A stretch of DNA of 64,000 nt from Ottowia sp. SB7-C50 (GCF_033110285.1 NZ_CP136995.1:1364001-1428000), one strand, 5' to 3'. Shown: positions 7,487 through 16,010, numbered from the stretch's first letter. Translations and numbers: made by a program. The notes: a model not told the origin generated them from the sequence alone.

Positions 7487-9232
7487 TTAAGCGGGCAGCA
7501 GAGCCGCCAGCGTTTGAAGGGTATCGGCCTCGTTCACGGGCTTATCCACCCGCCACCTCAGCATCCTAGGAAACCGCACCGCAATCCCACTCTTGTGCCT
7601 TGCCGAGCGGGCGATGCCTTCAAAGCCCAGTTCGAACACCAGCGTCGGCTCGACGCTGCGCACGGGGCCGAAGCTTTCGCGGGTCGTCTTGCGAACGATG
7701 GCGTCGACCTGGCGCATTTCTTCGTCGGTGAGGCCCGAGTAGGCCTTGGCGAAGGGCACCAGCGTGCGGGCGGGGTCGTCGGGCGGGCCGCTCCAGACGG
7801 CGAAGGTGTAGTCGCTGTACAGGCTGGCGCGGCGGCCGTGGCCGCGCTGGGCGTAGATGAGGACGGCGTCGACGCTCATGGGGTCGATCTTCCACTTCCA
7901 CCACACGCCGACGTCTTTGGTGCGGCCCACGCCGTAGGCCGCGTCGCGGCGCTTGAGCATAAAGCCTTCGGTGCCCAGGCGGCGCGCGGCGTCGCGTTGG
8001 CGGGCCAAGTCGGGCCAGTTGGGGCCGTCGATGTGCGGGCTCAGGTGCAGGGCGGGGTGCGGGTGGGCGGCGACCAGGGCTTCTAGGCGGGCGCGGCGCT
8101 GGTGCTGGGGCAGGGCGCGCAGGTCTTCGCCGCCATCTTCCAGCAGGTCGTAGGCCAGCAGGGCGGCGGGTTGTTCGCGCAGGATCTTGGGCGTGACGGT
8201 CTTGCGGCCGATGCGCTTTTGCAGTTCGGCGAATGGCTGCACGCAACCCGCCAGCACGGCCAGCGCGTCGGCGTGGTCGGGGTCGGGTTGGGCATCGAAT
8301 GCCGCCCCCGCGCTGGAGGGATGTGCGGATGCAGCTATGGTTTCAGGAGCTTTCCAGACCACGATTTCGCCGTCGACCACCGTGCCTTCGGGCAGCGCGT
8401 GGCCCATGGCCTGCAGTTCGGGAAAGCGCTCGGTGATCAGTTCTTCGCCGCGCGACCACAGCCAGACGTCGTCGTCGCGCCGCACCAGTTGCGCGCGGAT
8501 GCCGTCCCACTTCCATTCGATCAGCCAGTCGGCGGGCGCGCCCAGCAGTTCGTCAAAGCGCGCCAGCGGCTCATTGAAAGGGTGTGCCAGAAAGAACGGG
8601 TAGGGCTGGCCGCCGCGCGCGCCCAGCAGCGACGGCGCGTCGTGCGGGGCGATGAGGGCCAGGTAGTCGCGCGCCGTGGGCTGCGCGCCGATGGCGGTGT
8701 AGCCCATCAGGCGCTGGGCGACTATTTTTGCGTCCAGCCCGCCCACGGCGGCCAGCGCCTGCGTGACCTGCAGCTTGGACACGCCGACGCGAAACGCGCC
8801 GGTGATGAGCTTGAAGTAGGGCAGCCGCTCGCCCGGCGCCAGCCGCTGCCATTGCGCCAGCAGGCGCGCGCGCTGCGCATCGGGCGGCAGGCCGCGCAGG
8901 GGCAGCAGGTCGTGCGCCATCCAGTCGGCCAGGCCGCGGTCGTCGGGCTGCGTGGGCGCGGGCAGCAGCAGGCTGATGGTTTCGGCCAGGTCGCCCACGG
9001 CGTCGTAGCTTTCCTCAAACAGCCATTCGGGCAGGCTGGCGGCTTCGCGCGCCAGATCGCGCAGCACGCGCGTGGGCACCAGCTGGCGCGGCTTGCCGCC
9101 GGCCAGAAAGTACACGGCCCAGGCCGCGTCCTGCGGCGCCGCGTCGCGCAGATAGGCCTGCAGCGCGGCCTGCTTGGCGTTGCTGGACGTGCTGGCGTCG
9201 AGCGCGTGGTACAGGGCGGCGAAGGCTTTCAT
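7487..9232 (-). CDS. ATP-dependent DNA ligase of the LADR module
   Basis: A 581-residue nick-sealing ligase acting with the MBL exonuclease, Lhr helicase and PdeM. The N-terminal helical DNA-binding region (MKAFAALYHALDASTSS onward) is followed by the nucleotidyltransferase motif I EWKWDGIRAQL, with adenylated Lys241, then SRGEELITERFPEL (motif III region) and DGEIVVWK. The OB-fold includes GFMLKRRDAAYGVG and WWKWKIDP. ATG 9232 matches the family N-terminus; the in-frame extension upstream runs through repeats and is rejected. A degenerate dispersed-repeat copy (8327-8357) encodes the poorly conserved loop after DGEIVVWK. It is read with the exonuclease gene 322 bp upstream; the helicase and pdeM are now 1.8 kb downstream beyond the accessory insert. 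Confidence 0.93.
   Translation of the reverse strand: MKAFAALYHALDASTSSNAKQAALQAYLRDAAPQDAAWAVYFLAGGKPRQLVPTRVLRDLAREAASLPEWLFEESYDAVGDLAETISLLLPAPTQPDDRGLADWMAHDLLPLRGLPPDAQRARLLAQWQRLAPGERLPYFKLITGAFRVGVSKLQVTQALAAVGGLDAKIVAQRLMGYTAIGAQPTARDYLALIAPHDAPSLLGARGGQPYPFFLAHPFNEPLARFDELLGAPADWLIEWKWDGIRAQLVRRDDDVWLWSRGEELITERFPELQAMGHALPEGTVVDGEIVVWKAPETIAASAHPSSAGAAFDAQPDPDHADALAVLAGCVQPFAELQKRIGRKTVTPKILREQPAALLAYDLLEDGGEDLRALPQHQRRARLEALVAAHPHPALHLSPHIDGPNWPDLARQRDAARRLGTEGFMLKRRDAAYGVGRTKDVGVWWKWKIDPMSVDAVLIYAQRGHGRRASLYSDYTFAVWSGPPDDPARTLVPFAKAYSGLTDEEMRQVDAIVRKTTRESFGPVRSVEPTLVFELGFEGIARSARHKSGIAVRFPRMLRWRVDKPVNEADTLQTLAALLPA
8327..8357. repeat. Degenerate family A repeat inside the ligase gene
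   Basis: GATGCAGCTATGGTTTCAGG then AGCTTTCCAG. Only the lead half is recognisable. Confidence 0.4.
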
Positions 9233-9554
9233 GGGTGGCGCCTTTTTTTGAACGCAAAGGGCGCAGAGGCTTCGCAAAGGGCGCGAAAAACGGCGGGAGG
9301 GGTGGGAGGCGAGTCGCGGCGCGTGATGTCCGCGCCGGGTGCAGCCGGTGCATGCGAGGGTGATCGCTTCTGGATTCCCGCCTTCGCGGGAATGACGGGG
9401 AATAGGTCGCGTGCGGGATGGCCGTCCATCGTCGAAAACCACCATTGTGTTAACGCAGCGGGTGCCGCACCACACAGCGATTCAGCCCTTTTCGGCTGTT
9501 CTTTCGCGTCCTTCGCGAACCCTTCGCGCCCTTCGCGTACGGCTGTGCGGGTTT
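9233..9554. other. Repeat-filled gap between LADR exonuclease and ligase
   Basis: No credible gene. The stretch is framed by a left arm rich in AAGGGCGCAGAGGC-type repeats (about 9250-9290) and an inverted right arm of TTCGCGTCCTTCGCG-type repeats (about 9495-9545). It resembles the shorter terminal-inverted-repeat elements at 44004-44107 and 53985-54155. A dRS3-like unit (TGGATTCCCG...CGGGAATGAC) lies inside at 9371-9397. The gap separates two genes that would otherwise be tightly linked. Confidence 0.6.
9371..9397. repeat. dRS3-like repeat unit
   Basis: A single unit with core ATTCCC-N8-GGGAAT, the same unit as at 2025-2110 and 10781-10868. It lies inside the larger inverted-repeat stretch between exonuclease and ligase genes. 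Confidence 0.75.
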
Positions 9555-10610
9555 TCATACGCCAGCCTCCACAGGTAAATCCGGCAACCCATCGTCGTCA
9601 TCGCCGCCGTACGCCGTGTCGAACGATCCCGCGTCCAGCCCCTGCTCGCGCAGCCAGCGCACCATGACCGGGATGCTGCCGTGGGTGACGATGACGCGCG
9701 GCGCCTCGGTGGCGGCGATGGCGCGTTGCAGGCTGGGCCAGTCGGCGTGGTCGCTCAGTACAAAGCCGCGGTCCACGCCGCGCCGCCGGCGCGCGCCGCG
9801 GATCTGCATCCAGCCGCTGGCAAAGGCGTCGGCGTGGTCGCCAAAGCGCCGCAGCCAGGGCGTGCCGGCGGCCGACGGCGGGGCGATGACCAGCGCGCGC
9901 TTCAGGGCGGCCTTGTCGACGTCGGTCACGCGCTGCGTGGGCGGCAGCGCGACGCCGCTGGCGCGGTACGCGTCGTTCAGCGCCTCGACAGCGCCGTGGC
10001 ACACGATGGGGCCGATGGACGCGTTCACGCCCGCCAGCAACCGCTGCGCCTTGCCGAAGGCGTAGGCGTAAATCAGGCTGGGTCGCCCCGCATCGGCCTG
10101 GGCGCGCCACCACGCGTTGATGTCGGCGAACAGCTGCGCCGCGTCGGGCCAGCGGTAGATGGGCAGGCCAAAGGTCGATTCGGTGATGAACACGTCGCAG
10201 CGCACCGGCTCAAAGGGCGCGCAGGTCGGGTCGGCGTCCAGCTTGTAGTCGCCCGAGGCGACCCACACGCGGCCCGCGTGTTCGACCCGCACCTGCGCCG
10301 AGCCCAGCACATGCCCCGCCGGGTGCAGCGACACGCGCACGCCGTTGAGCATGACCGGTTCGCCATAGGGCAGGGTCTGCAGCGAGATATCGGCGCCCAG
10401 CCGCGAGCGCAGCACGTGTTCGCTCTGTGTCTGCGCCAGGTACGCGCCATGCCCGCGCCGCGCGTGGTCGCCATGCGCGTGCGTGATGACGGCCCGATCC
10501 ACCGGCCGCCACGGGTCGATGTAGAAATCACCCGGCGGGCAATAAAGGCCGCGCGGCGTGGCGACGATCAGGTCGGCCGGGCGGGAGGACGTGGCGGGGT
10601 CGAGGGACAC
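9555..10610 (-). CDS. Ligase-associated DNA damage response exonuclease (MBL fold)
   Basis: A 351-residue metallo-beta-lactamase / beta-CASP-type nuclease, the Exo component of the LADR module. The signature metal motif THAHGDHAR (43-51) is followed by HPAGHVLGSAQV, SGDYK, FITESTFGLP, the beta-CASP helix region YAYAFGKAQRLL, and the C-terminal SDHADWPSL and VTHG motifs. The family role is trimming DNA 3' or 5' ends before sealing by the partner ligase. It is the first gene of the LADR set on the minus strand. Upstream are paired dRS3-like repeats and then mutL on the same strand. Confidence 0.92.
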   Translation of the reverse strand: MSLDPATSSRPADLIVATPRGLYCPPGDFYIDPWRPVDRAVITHAHGDHARRGHGAYLAQTQSEHVLRSRLGADISLQTLPYGEPVMLNGVRVSLHPAGHVLGSAQVRVEHAGRVWVASGDYKLDADPTCAPFEPVRCDVFITESTFGLPIYRWPDAAQLFADINAWWRAQADAGRPSLIYAYAFGKAQRLLAGVNASIGPIVCHGAVEALNDAYRASGVALPPTQRVTDVDKAALKRALVIAPPSAAGTPWLRRFGDHADAFASGWMQIRGARRRRGVDRGFVLSDHADWPSLQRAIAATEAPRVIVTHGSIPVMVRWLREQGLDAGSFDTAYGGDDDDGLPDLPVEAGV

Positions 10611-10926
10611 GGCGCATTGTCAACAGCGGCCTGATTGGCGTCTGTCGGACGGCGGCGCGAGCGGGGTGGGGTGGATGGCGGCTGGCTCGGGATGTCTGAA
10701 CGGGCAGGGCGCAGCGGGTGCGGGCCTGGATGTCATCGCGCATGGCTGTGCGCGCACGCCAACGGACGAACAAAAACACCGTCATTCCCGCGCAGGCGGG
10801 AATCCATGCCTTCACGGGCAGCCGTTCTTGGCAAAGGCCGTTGGATTCCCGCCTGCTCAGGAATGACGAGGGAGAAGGGCGGTTTCAAAGAGGCGACCTA
10901 CGCACCCAACTATCCCTTCAACCGCC
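10611..10926. other. Gap between mutL and LADR exonuclease
   Basis: No gene seen. It holds the inverted dRS3-like pair (10781-10868) and otherwise unremarkable GC-rich sequence. The pair can form a hairpin downstream of mutL and may end its transcript, though no T-tract follows. Confidence 0.5.
10781..10868. repeat. Inverted pair of dRS3-like repeats
   Basis: Left unit GTCATTCCCGCGCAGGCGGG (10781-10800, continuing AATCC) and right unit TTGGATTCCCGCCTGCTCAG (continuing GAATGAC) are inverted across about 35 bp. This is the same architecture as at 2025-2110, bracketing the LADR region on both sides. Confidence 0.75.
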
Positions 10927-12741
10927 TCACCGCCCCCGCAAGAACAGCCCGTCCAGCTCCTTCATCGACAGCTGCCGCCAGGTCGGGCGCCCATGGTTGC
11001 ACTGGTCGCTGCGCTCGGTGGCTTCCATCTGGCGCAGCAGGGCATTCATCTCCTCGTGCGTCAGGCGCCGGTTGGCGCGCACGGCGCCGTGGCAGGCCAT
11101 GGTGGCCAGTAATTCGTCGCGGGCGCGTTCGATGACGCTGCTGGCGTCGTGCTGCGCCAGTTCGGCCAGCACGCTGCGCGCCAGCGCCACCGCGTCGCCG
11201 GCGGCCAGCGACGTGGGCACGGCGCGCACGGCCAGCGTGCGGGGCGAAAACGGCGTCACCTCCAGCCCCAGGCGCTGCAGCACGGCGGCGGCGCTTTCGG
11301 CGGTGGCCACTTCAAGCGGCGTGGCGGCGAAGGTGGCCGGAATCAGCAGCGGCTGGCTGGCCACCTGCGCGCCGTCCAGCTGCGTCTTGAGCCGCTCGTA
11401 GACGATGCGCTCGTGCGCGGCGTGCATGTCGACCAGCACCAGGCCGGCGCGGTTCTCGGCCAGGATGTAGACGCCGTGCAATTGCGCGATGGCGCGGCCC
11501 AGTGGCCAGTCGTGGGCGGCTTCCACCGGCGCGGCGGGCTCCGCCGGCGTGGCCGACGGCTGCCACAGCGCGCGCAGTTCCTCGACCGCGTGGCGGCCCG
11601 CGTTTGCTTCAAAATGAATAGCTGACTGCGCTGTATAGCTGTGCGTGGGCGGCCTGAAAGGCTTGAAATCCCCGGACGGCGGCGGAGATTCGGGCGCGCG
11701 CCAGGCGGGCGCGTCAGCGGCCTGGCCGGCCAGCGCGGCGCGCGGGGCGGCCAGCGCGTTTTCGATGGCGTGGCGCACGGCCTGGTGCACTTCGCGGCTG
11801 TCGCGAAAGCGCACCTCGATCTTGGTCGGGTGCACGTTCACGTCCACGCGCGCGGGGTCGATCGTCACGTGCAGCACATACACCGGCTGGCGCTGGCCGT
11901 GCAGCACGTCCTCGTAGGCGGCGCGCGCGGCGTGGGCGATGACCTTGTCGCGCACGAAGCGGCCGTTGACGTACGCAAACTGCTGGTCGGCGCGCGACCG
12001 CGCCACGTCGGGCAGGCCGGCGCGGCCGGTGATGTGCACCGGCCCGGCGCGGTAATCGATGGCCACCGATTCGGCCAGAAAGTCCTCGCCCAGCACGTCG
12101 GCCAGGCGCTGGGCGCGGCCGGCTTCGCCGGGGTGGGCACGCCATTGCTCGATCAGCTTGCCTTCGTGCCAGATGGCGAAGCCGACGTCGGGCCGCGCCA
12201 GCGCGTGGCGGCGCACGGCCTCGATGCAGTGCGCCAGTTCGGTCGCGTCGGTCTTGAGGAACTTGCGCCGCGCCGGCACGCTGAAGAACAGCTCCTTCAC
12301 CTCCACGGTGGTGCCCTGCGCGCGCGCCACGGGCTTCATCTCGCCCGTGCGGCCGTCCAGCAGATGGGCAGATGACTGGCCGCCCGCCCTGGACAGCAAA
12401 GCGACTTCAGCTATGGAGTTGATAGCTGCCAGCGCCTCGCCGCGAAACCCCATGGTGCCGACGGCTTCCAGCTCGGCCAGGCTGGCGATCTTGCTGGTGG
12501 CGTGGCGGCGCAGCGCGGTCGCCATCTCGTCGGCGGGGATGCCGGCGCCATCGTCCTCAACGCTGATGAGTCGCACGCCACCGGCCAGCAGGCGCAGTGT
12601 GATCTGGGTGGCGCCAGCGTCCAGCGCGTTGTCGAGCAGCTCGCGCACCACGGACGCGGGCCGCTCGATCACCTCGCCCGCGGCGATCTGGCTGATCAGT
12701 TCATCGGGTAGATCGCGGATGGGACGGCGCGGCGCATTCAC
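10927..12741 (-). CDS. mutL: DNA mismatch repair protein MutL
   Basis: A 604-residue homodimeric GHKL ATPase that couples MutS mismatch recognition to strand incision. ATPase motifs are RELLDNALDAGA (33-44), EDDGAGIP (62-69), TMGFRGEALAAI (96-107) and the FSVPARRKFLK region. A variable linker follows (residues about 330-400), containing a dispersed-repeat copy (11606-11640, SYTAQSAIHFEAN). The C-terminal domain keeps DMHAAHERIVYE (about 437-448), fitting the D-[QM]-H-A-x2-E-x4-E latent endonuclease motif. That argues for a self-incising MutL rather than a MutH-dependent one. It ends in QCNHGRPTWRQLS. mutL and miaA are commonly adjacent; here the LADR set and an efflux gene lie between. Confidence 0.97.
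   Translation of the reverse strand: MNAPRRPIRDLPDELISQIAAGEVIERPASVVRELLDNALDAGATQITLRLLAGGVRLISVEDDGAGIPADEMATALRRHATSKIASLAELEAVGTMGFRGEALAAINSIAEVALLSRAGGQSSAHLLDGRTGEMKPVARAQGTTVEVKELFFSVPARRKFLKTDATELAHCIEAVRRHALARPDVGFAIWHEGKLIEQWRAHPGEAGRAQRLADVLGEDFLAESVAIDYRAGPVHITGRAGLPDVARSRADQQFAYVNGRFVRDKVIAHAARAAYEDVLHGQRQPVYVLHVTIDPARVDVNVHPTKIEVRFRDSREVHQAVRHAIENALAAPRAALAGQAADAPAWRAPESPPPSGDFKPFRPPTHSYTAQSAIHFEANAGRHAVEELRALWQPSATPAEPAAPVEAAHDWPLGRAIAQLHGVYILAENRAGLVLVDMHAAHERIVYERLKTQLDGAQVASQPLLIPATFAATPLEVATAESAAAVLQRLGLEVTPFSPRTLAVRAVPTSLAAGDAVALARSVLAELAQHDASSVIERARDELLATMACHGAVRANRRLTHEEMNALLRQMEATERSDQCNHGRPTWRQLSMKELDGLFLRGR
11606..11640 (+). repeat. Family A repeat inside mutL linker
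   Basis: GCTTCAAAATGAATAGCTGA then CTGCGCTGTATAGCT. Encodes part of the variable linker of MutL. Confidence 0.6.
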
Positions 12742-12772
12742 CCGCGCATTCTAGGCAGCGCCAGCGATGCGA

Positions 12773-13027
12773 TTACTGGCGCTTGGGTTGTTGTTCACCG
12801 GGGGACGGTTGCTGCAACTGGGGCGCGGCCGAGGTGTCGGGCCGGCCGCGGCGCGCATCGTCAAAGGCCGACTGCGCTTCGGGCGTCTGGTGCTGCCCGG
12901 CGTCGGGGCCTTGCTGGCTGGGCTGCTGGTCGCGCTCGTGCGGCAGTCCGCCGGGCTTGCGCTGGCGCGTGTCGTCCAGATCGACGGTGGGCTGCTCGGG
13001 CGCAGCGGGTGGTGGTGTGGCGGGCAT
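12773..13027 (-). CDS. Small Pro/Gln-rich hypothetical protein
   Basis: An 84-residue, highly hydrophilic, low-complexity protein (MPATPPPAAPEQPTVDLDDT; later GLPHERDQQPSQQGPDAGQ), predicted disordered with no membrane segment or cysteines. A good ribosome site (AGGAG, 6 bp before the ATG) and position at the mutL/dedA junction support a real gene. Function unknown; I can attach no family. Confidence 0.5.
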   Translation of the reverse strand: MPATPPPAAPEQPTVDLDDTRQRKPGGLPHERDQQPSQQGPDAGQHQTPEAQSAFDDARRGRPDTSAAPQLQQPSPGEQQPKRQ

Positions 13028-13151
13028 GCAGGCTCCTGATATGTTGTGTTGCGTTGGAGTGTCGCCCGCGCCGCGGCAAATGCCTGTCGGACGGTGCCCC
13101 TCACCGCCGTGGGCGCAGGGGATTGCCGTTCAGCACCGATAATCGCCGCCC

Positions 13152-13808
13152 ATGGATATCGTGATGCAACTGGTCGACTTCATCCTGCACGTCGACAGAT
13201 ACCTGGGTGCGTTCGTGACGCAATACGGCGCGTGGGTCTACGCGCTGCTGTTTCTCATCGTGTTCGTCGAAACCGGCGTGGTGGTGATGCCGTTTCTGCC
13301 GGGCGATTCGCTGCTGTTCGTGGTGGGGGCGCTGGCCGGCGCGGGGCTCATCAGCTACCCGCTGGTGTGCGTGATCCTGCTGGTGGCCGCGATCCTGGGC
13401 GACCAGTGCAACTACAGCATTGGCCGCTATTTCGGGCCCAAGGTGTTTCAGTGGGAGGACTCGCGCTTTTTCAACCGGCGCGCCTTCGACAAGGCCCATG
13501 CGTTCTACGAGCGCTATGGCGGCGTGACGGTGATCCTGGCGCGTTTCATGCCGTTCATCCGCACCTTCGTGCCCTTCGTGGCGGGCGTGGCCGAAATGAC
13601 GCGTGGCAAGTTCACCTTCTTCAACGTCACCGGCGCGCTGATCTGGGTGCTGGGCATCGTGACGGCCGGCTACGTGTTCGGCAACCTGCCGTGGGTGCAG
13701 GCCAACCTCAGCAAGATCATCTGGGGCCTGATCCTGGTGCCGGGCCTGATCGCCATCTATGGCGGCTGGAAGGCCGGGCGCGCCGAAAAGACCGCGGCCA
13801 GTCTGTAA
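13152..13808 (+). CDS. DedA family membrane protein (VTT/SNARE-associated domain)
   Basis: A 218-residue inner-membrane protein of the DedA family, implicated in undecaprenyl-phosphate or phospholipid flipping and membrane homeostasis. Several hydrophobic segments are evident (VYALLFLIVFVETGVVVMPF, LVCVILLVAAILGDQ, WVLGIVTAGYVFG). The conserved FLPGDSLLFVVGALA, the re-entrant-loop motif ILGDQCNYSIGRYFG and the FMPFIRTFVPFVAG arginine motif are intact. It starts at the only ATG giving the family N-terminus. Single gene; a hairpin at 13829-13856 follows 20 bp after the stop. Confidence 0.9.
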   Translation: MDIVMQLVDFILHVDRYLGAFVTQYGAWVYALLFLIVFVETGVVVMPFLPGDSLLFVVGALAGAGLISYPLVCVILLVAAILGDQCNYSIGRYFGPKVFQWEDSRFFNRRAFDKAHAFYERYGGVTVILARFMPFIRTFVPFVAGVAEMTRGKFTFFNVTGALIWVLGIVTAGYVFGNLPWVQANLSKIIWGLILVPGLIAIYGGWKAGRAEKTAASL

Positions 13809-13828
13809 AGCCGCCTCCAAAAGAAAAA

Positions 13829-13856
13829 CGGGCGAGTCGTCAAACGACATCGCCCG
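13829..13856. terminator. Hairpin terminator between dedA and amiC
   Basis: CGGGCGA and TCGCCCG form a 7-bp GC stem, extended by GTCGT/ACGAC, around a short loop. On the minus strand it is followed by TTTTTCTTTT, so it reads best as a factor-independent terminator for the amiC direction. It could also stop dedA transcription on plus. Confidence 0.65.
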
Positions 13857-14040
13857 CACAAATTTTGGAGGAGAACTTACAGAGAAACTGGCTTTCGCCA
13901 GCCCCTATTCAACGCGCGAGCCGGGGTGTTGGTTGTCAGACGAAGCAGACGCATCGCGTCGTCAGCGGTCTTTTGCCCCAGAAATGGTGAGTTTTGCACG
14001 CAAACCTGTGTCTTTTGACACCCAAGTGTGCCGAAGCACT

Positions 14041-15492
14041 TCACACCTGCCGGTTGCGCGCCAGCGGCGGGTTGGCCGAAAAGTATTTCTGGATGCCGCC
14101 AATCAGCGCGTTGGCCAGGTCGTTCTGGTAGCTTTCGCTGCGCAGCTTGCGTTCTTCGTCGGGGTTGCTGATGAACGCGGTTTCGACCAGCACGCTGGGA
14201 ATGTCGGGGGCGCGCAGCACGGCAAAGTTGGCGCGCTCCACGCGCGGCTTGTGCAGGCGGCCCACGCCGCCGATTTCGCGCAGCACCGAATCGCCCAGCA
14301 TCAGGCTGTCCTTGATCTGCGCGGTGGTGCTCATGTCCAGCATGGCGCGCTGCACCAGCGAATCGCGCACGCCCAGGTTGACGCCGCCCACGCGGTCGGC
14401 GTTGTTTTCGTTGGCGGCCAGCCAGCGCGCGGCGGCGCTGGACGCCCCGCGCTCGGACAGCGCGTACACGCTGGCGCCCGCCGCCTCCGACCGCATGAAG
14501 GCGTCGGCGTGGATGCTGATGAACAGGTCGGCGCCCACGCGGCGCGCCTTTTCGACCCGCGTGGCCAGCGGCACGAAGTAGTCGCCGTCGCGCGTAAGAA
14601 ACGCGCGCATCGGGTTGCCGCCGACGGTGGTGTTGTTGATGCGGTCGCGCAGCTTGAGCGCGACCTGCAGCACCACGTCTTTTTCGTAGGTGCCGCCGGG
14701 GCCGATGGCGCCGGGGTCTTCGCCGCCGTGGCCGGGGTCGAGCGCGACGATGATGAGCCGGTCGGTGCCGGCGCGCGCGGGGGCCTGCGCCACGGCGCTG
14801 GGCGCGGGCGCTGGCGCTGGTGTGCGCAGCGTCAGGCGCGGCGGTGCGGGCGGGCTGGGCGCACGTGCCACGGCGCTGCCGGGGCGCGACATCTCGTTGG
14901 CGCGCTCGATCTGGCGCGCGATCAGGTCGCCCAGTGAATCGGTGGCCTCGGCCGACATGCCGCGCGCCGCGCCGCCCGGTGCGCCTGCGGCGGGGCCGCC
15001 CAGCTCCTTCATGCGTTCGGCGATCAGCTGCTCCAGCGGATCAACCGGGTGGGCCGGGTACAGGTCGAACACCAGCCGGTGCCGGTACGCCGCCACCGGC
15101 GCCAGCGTGAACACCTGCGGACGGCTTTCCTGCTTCAGGTCCAGCACCAGCCGCACCACGCCGGGCGAGTTCTGGCCGACGCGGATGCCGGCGATGTTGG
15201 GGTCGTCGGCGCGCACCTTGGCGACCAGCTCGCGCAGCGTGGGGTTCAGCTCCAGCCCCTCGATGTCGACGGCCAGGCGCGGTGGCATGCCGACCATGCG
15301 GTGCGTGGCCTTGAGCGCCGTGTCGGATTCGATGGTGACACGGCTGTAGTCCTCGGCCGGCCAGATGCGCACCGCCACGATGCTGGCGCCGCGCGCGATG
15401 TGGTGCGCCGTCAGCAGCAGCACCAGCGAGCCGCCTTGCAGCAGCGCGCGGCGGCGGCCGGGCAGGCGCGGGGCGGGCGCGGGCGGCGTCAT
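14041..15492 (-). CDS. amiC: N-acetylmuramoyl-L-alanine amidase AmiC
   Basis: A 483-residue periplasmic zinc amidase that cleaves the MurNAc-L-Ala bond to split daughter-cell peptidoglycan. The N-terminus has a Tat-like signal (PGRRRALLQGGSLVLLL). An AMIN domain (about 38-145, VAVRIWPAEDYSRVTIESD) targets it to the septum, and a Pro/Ala-rich linker leads to the Amidase_3 domain (about 248-470). Zinc ligands are in LDPGHGGEDPGA, YEKDV and ISIHADA, with the catalytic Glu in LVETAFISN. The ATG overlaps the tsaE stop codon (ATGA), a coupled pair seen in many proteobacteria. Confidence 0.95.
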   Translation of the reverse strand: MTPPAPAPRLPGRRRALLQGGSLVLLLTAHHIARGASIVAVRIWPAEDYSRVTIESDTALKATHRMVGMPPRLAVDIEGLELNPTLRELVAKVRADDPNIAGIRVGQNSPGVVRLVLDLKQESRPQVFTLAPVAAYRHRLVFDLYPAHPVDPLEQLIAERMKELGGPAAGAPGGAARGMSAEATDSLGDLIARQIERANEMSRPGSAVARAPSPPAPPRLTLRTPAPAPAPSAVAQAPARAGTDRLIIVALDPGHGGEDPGAIGPGGTYEKDVVLQVALKLRDRINNTTVGGNPMRAFLTRDGDYFVPLATRVEKARRVGADLFISIHADAFMRSEAAGASVYALSERGASSAAARWLAANENNADRVGGVNLGVRDSLVQRAMLDMSTTAQIKDSLMLGDSVLREIGGVGRLHKPRVERANFAVLRAPDIPSVLVETAFISNPDEERKLRSESYQNDLANALIGGIQKYFSANPPLARNRQV

Positions 15493-16010
15493 GGGCTCAC
15501 CTCGCGCAGGCCTTGCAGCAGCAGCGCGCCGCGCGCGGTGCCGGCCTGAGCGCGTACCGCGCGTTGGTCATCCTGCGCCAGCCAGTCGATGTGCAGCGTC
15601 AGGTCGGGCACGGGCAGCAGGCCGGCGGCCTTGTCGGGCCATTCGGCCAGCTTCAGGCCGGGCGCGGCAAACAGGTCGCGAAAGCCGGCGTCTTCCCATT
15701 CGCGCGGGTCGTTGAAGCGGTAGAAGTCGAAGTGAGACACCGCCAGGCCGTCGGGCGTGGCGTGCGGCTCGACCACGGCATAGGTGGGGCTCTTGATGCG
15801 GCCTTGGACGCCCAGCGCGCGCAGCAGGTGGCGCACGAAGGTGGTCTTGCCCGCGCCCAGGTCGCCCTGCAGTTCGATGAAGGCGTCGCGCAGCGCGGGC
15901 AGCGCGGCCAGGCGGCGCGCAAAGGTGGCGGTGTCGTCCTCGGTGCGCCAGGTGAACGACGCGGACGGTGCGGTTTCTACAATCTGGCCGTGGCTGGCAG
16001 TGGCGCTCAA
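15489..16010 (-). CDS. tsaE: tRNA threonylcarbamoyladenosine biosynthesis ATPase TsaE
   Basis: A 173-residue P-loop ATPase that, with TsaB and TsaD, installs t6A37 on ANN-decoding tRNAs. Walker A is GDLGAGKTT (49-57), and the family motif SPTYAVVEPH is followed by HFDFYRF and LAEWPDKA. No ATG lies near the expected N-terminus; a TTG (LSATASHGQ) is the best start and overlaps the divergent queG 5' end by about 20 bp. A much longer in-frame extension runs antisense through queG and is rejected. The stop overlaps the amiC start. Confidence 0.88.
   Translation of the reverse strand: MSATASHGQIVETAPSASFTWRTEDDTATFARRLAALPALRDAFIELQGDLGAGKTTFVRHLLRALGVQGRIKSPTYAVVEPHATPDGLAVSHFDFYRFNDPREWEDAGFRDLFAAPGLKLAEWPDKAAGLLPVPDLTLHIDWLAQDDQRAVRAQAGTARGALLLQGLREVSP

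Noticed and set aside
7127..8086. Single 319-codon frame from the antitoxin start
   Set aside because: Only the first 75 codons resemble a protein family; the rest is antisense to the ligase. A frameshifted antitoxin explains it better.
12400..12440. Family A-like sequence GTTGATAGCTGCCAGCGCC in mutL
   Set aside because: It encodes the conserved GEALAAINSIAE ATPase motif, so it is ancestral coding sequence resembling the repeat by chance, not an insertion.
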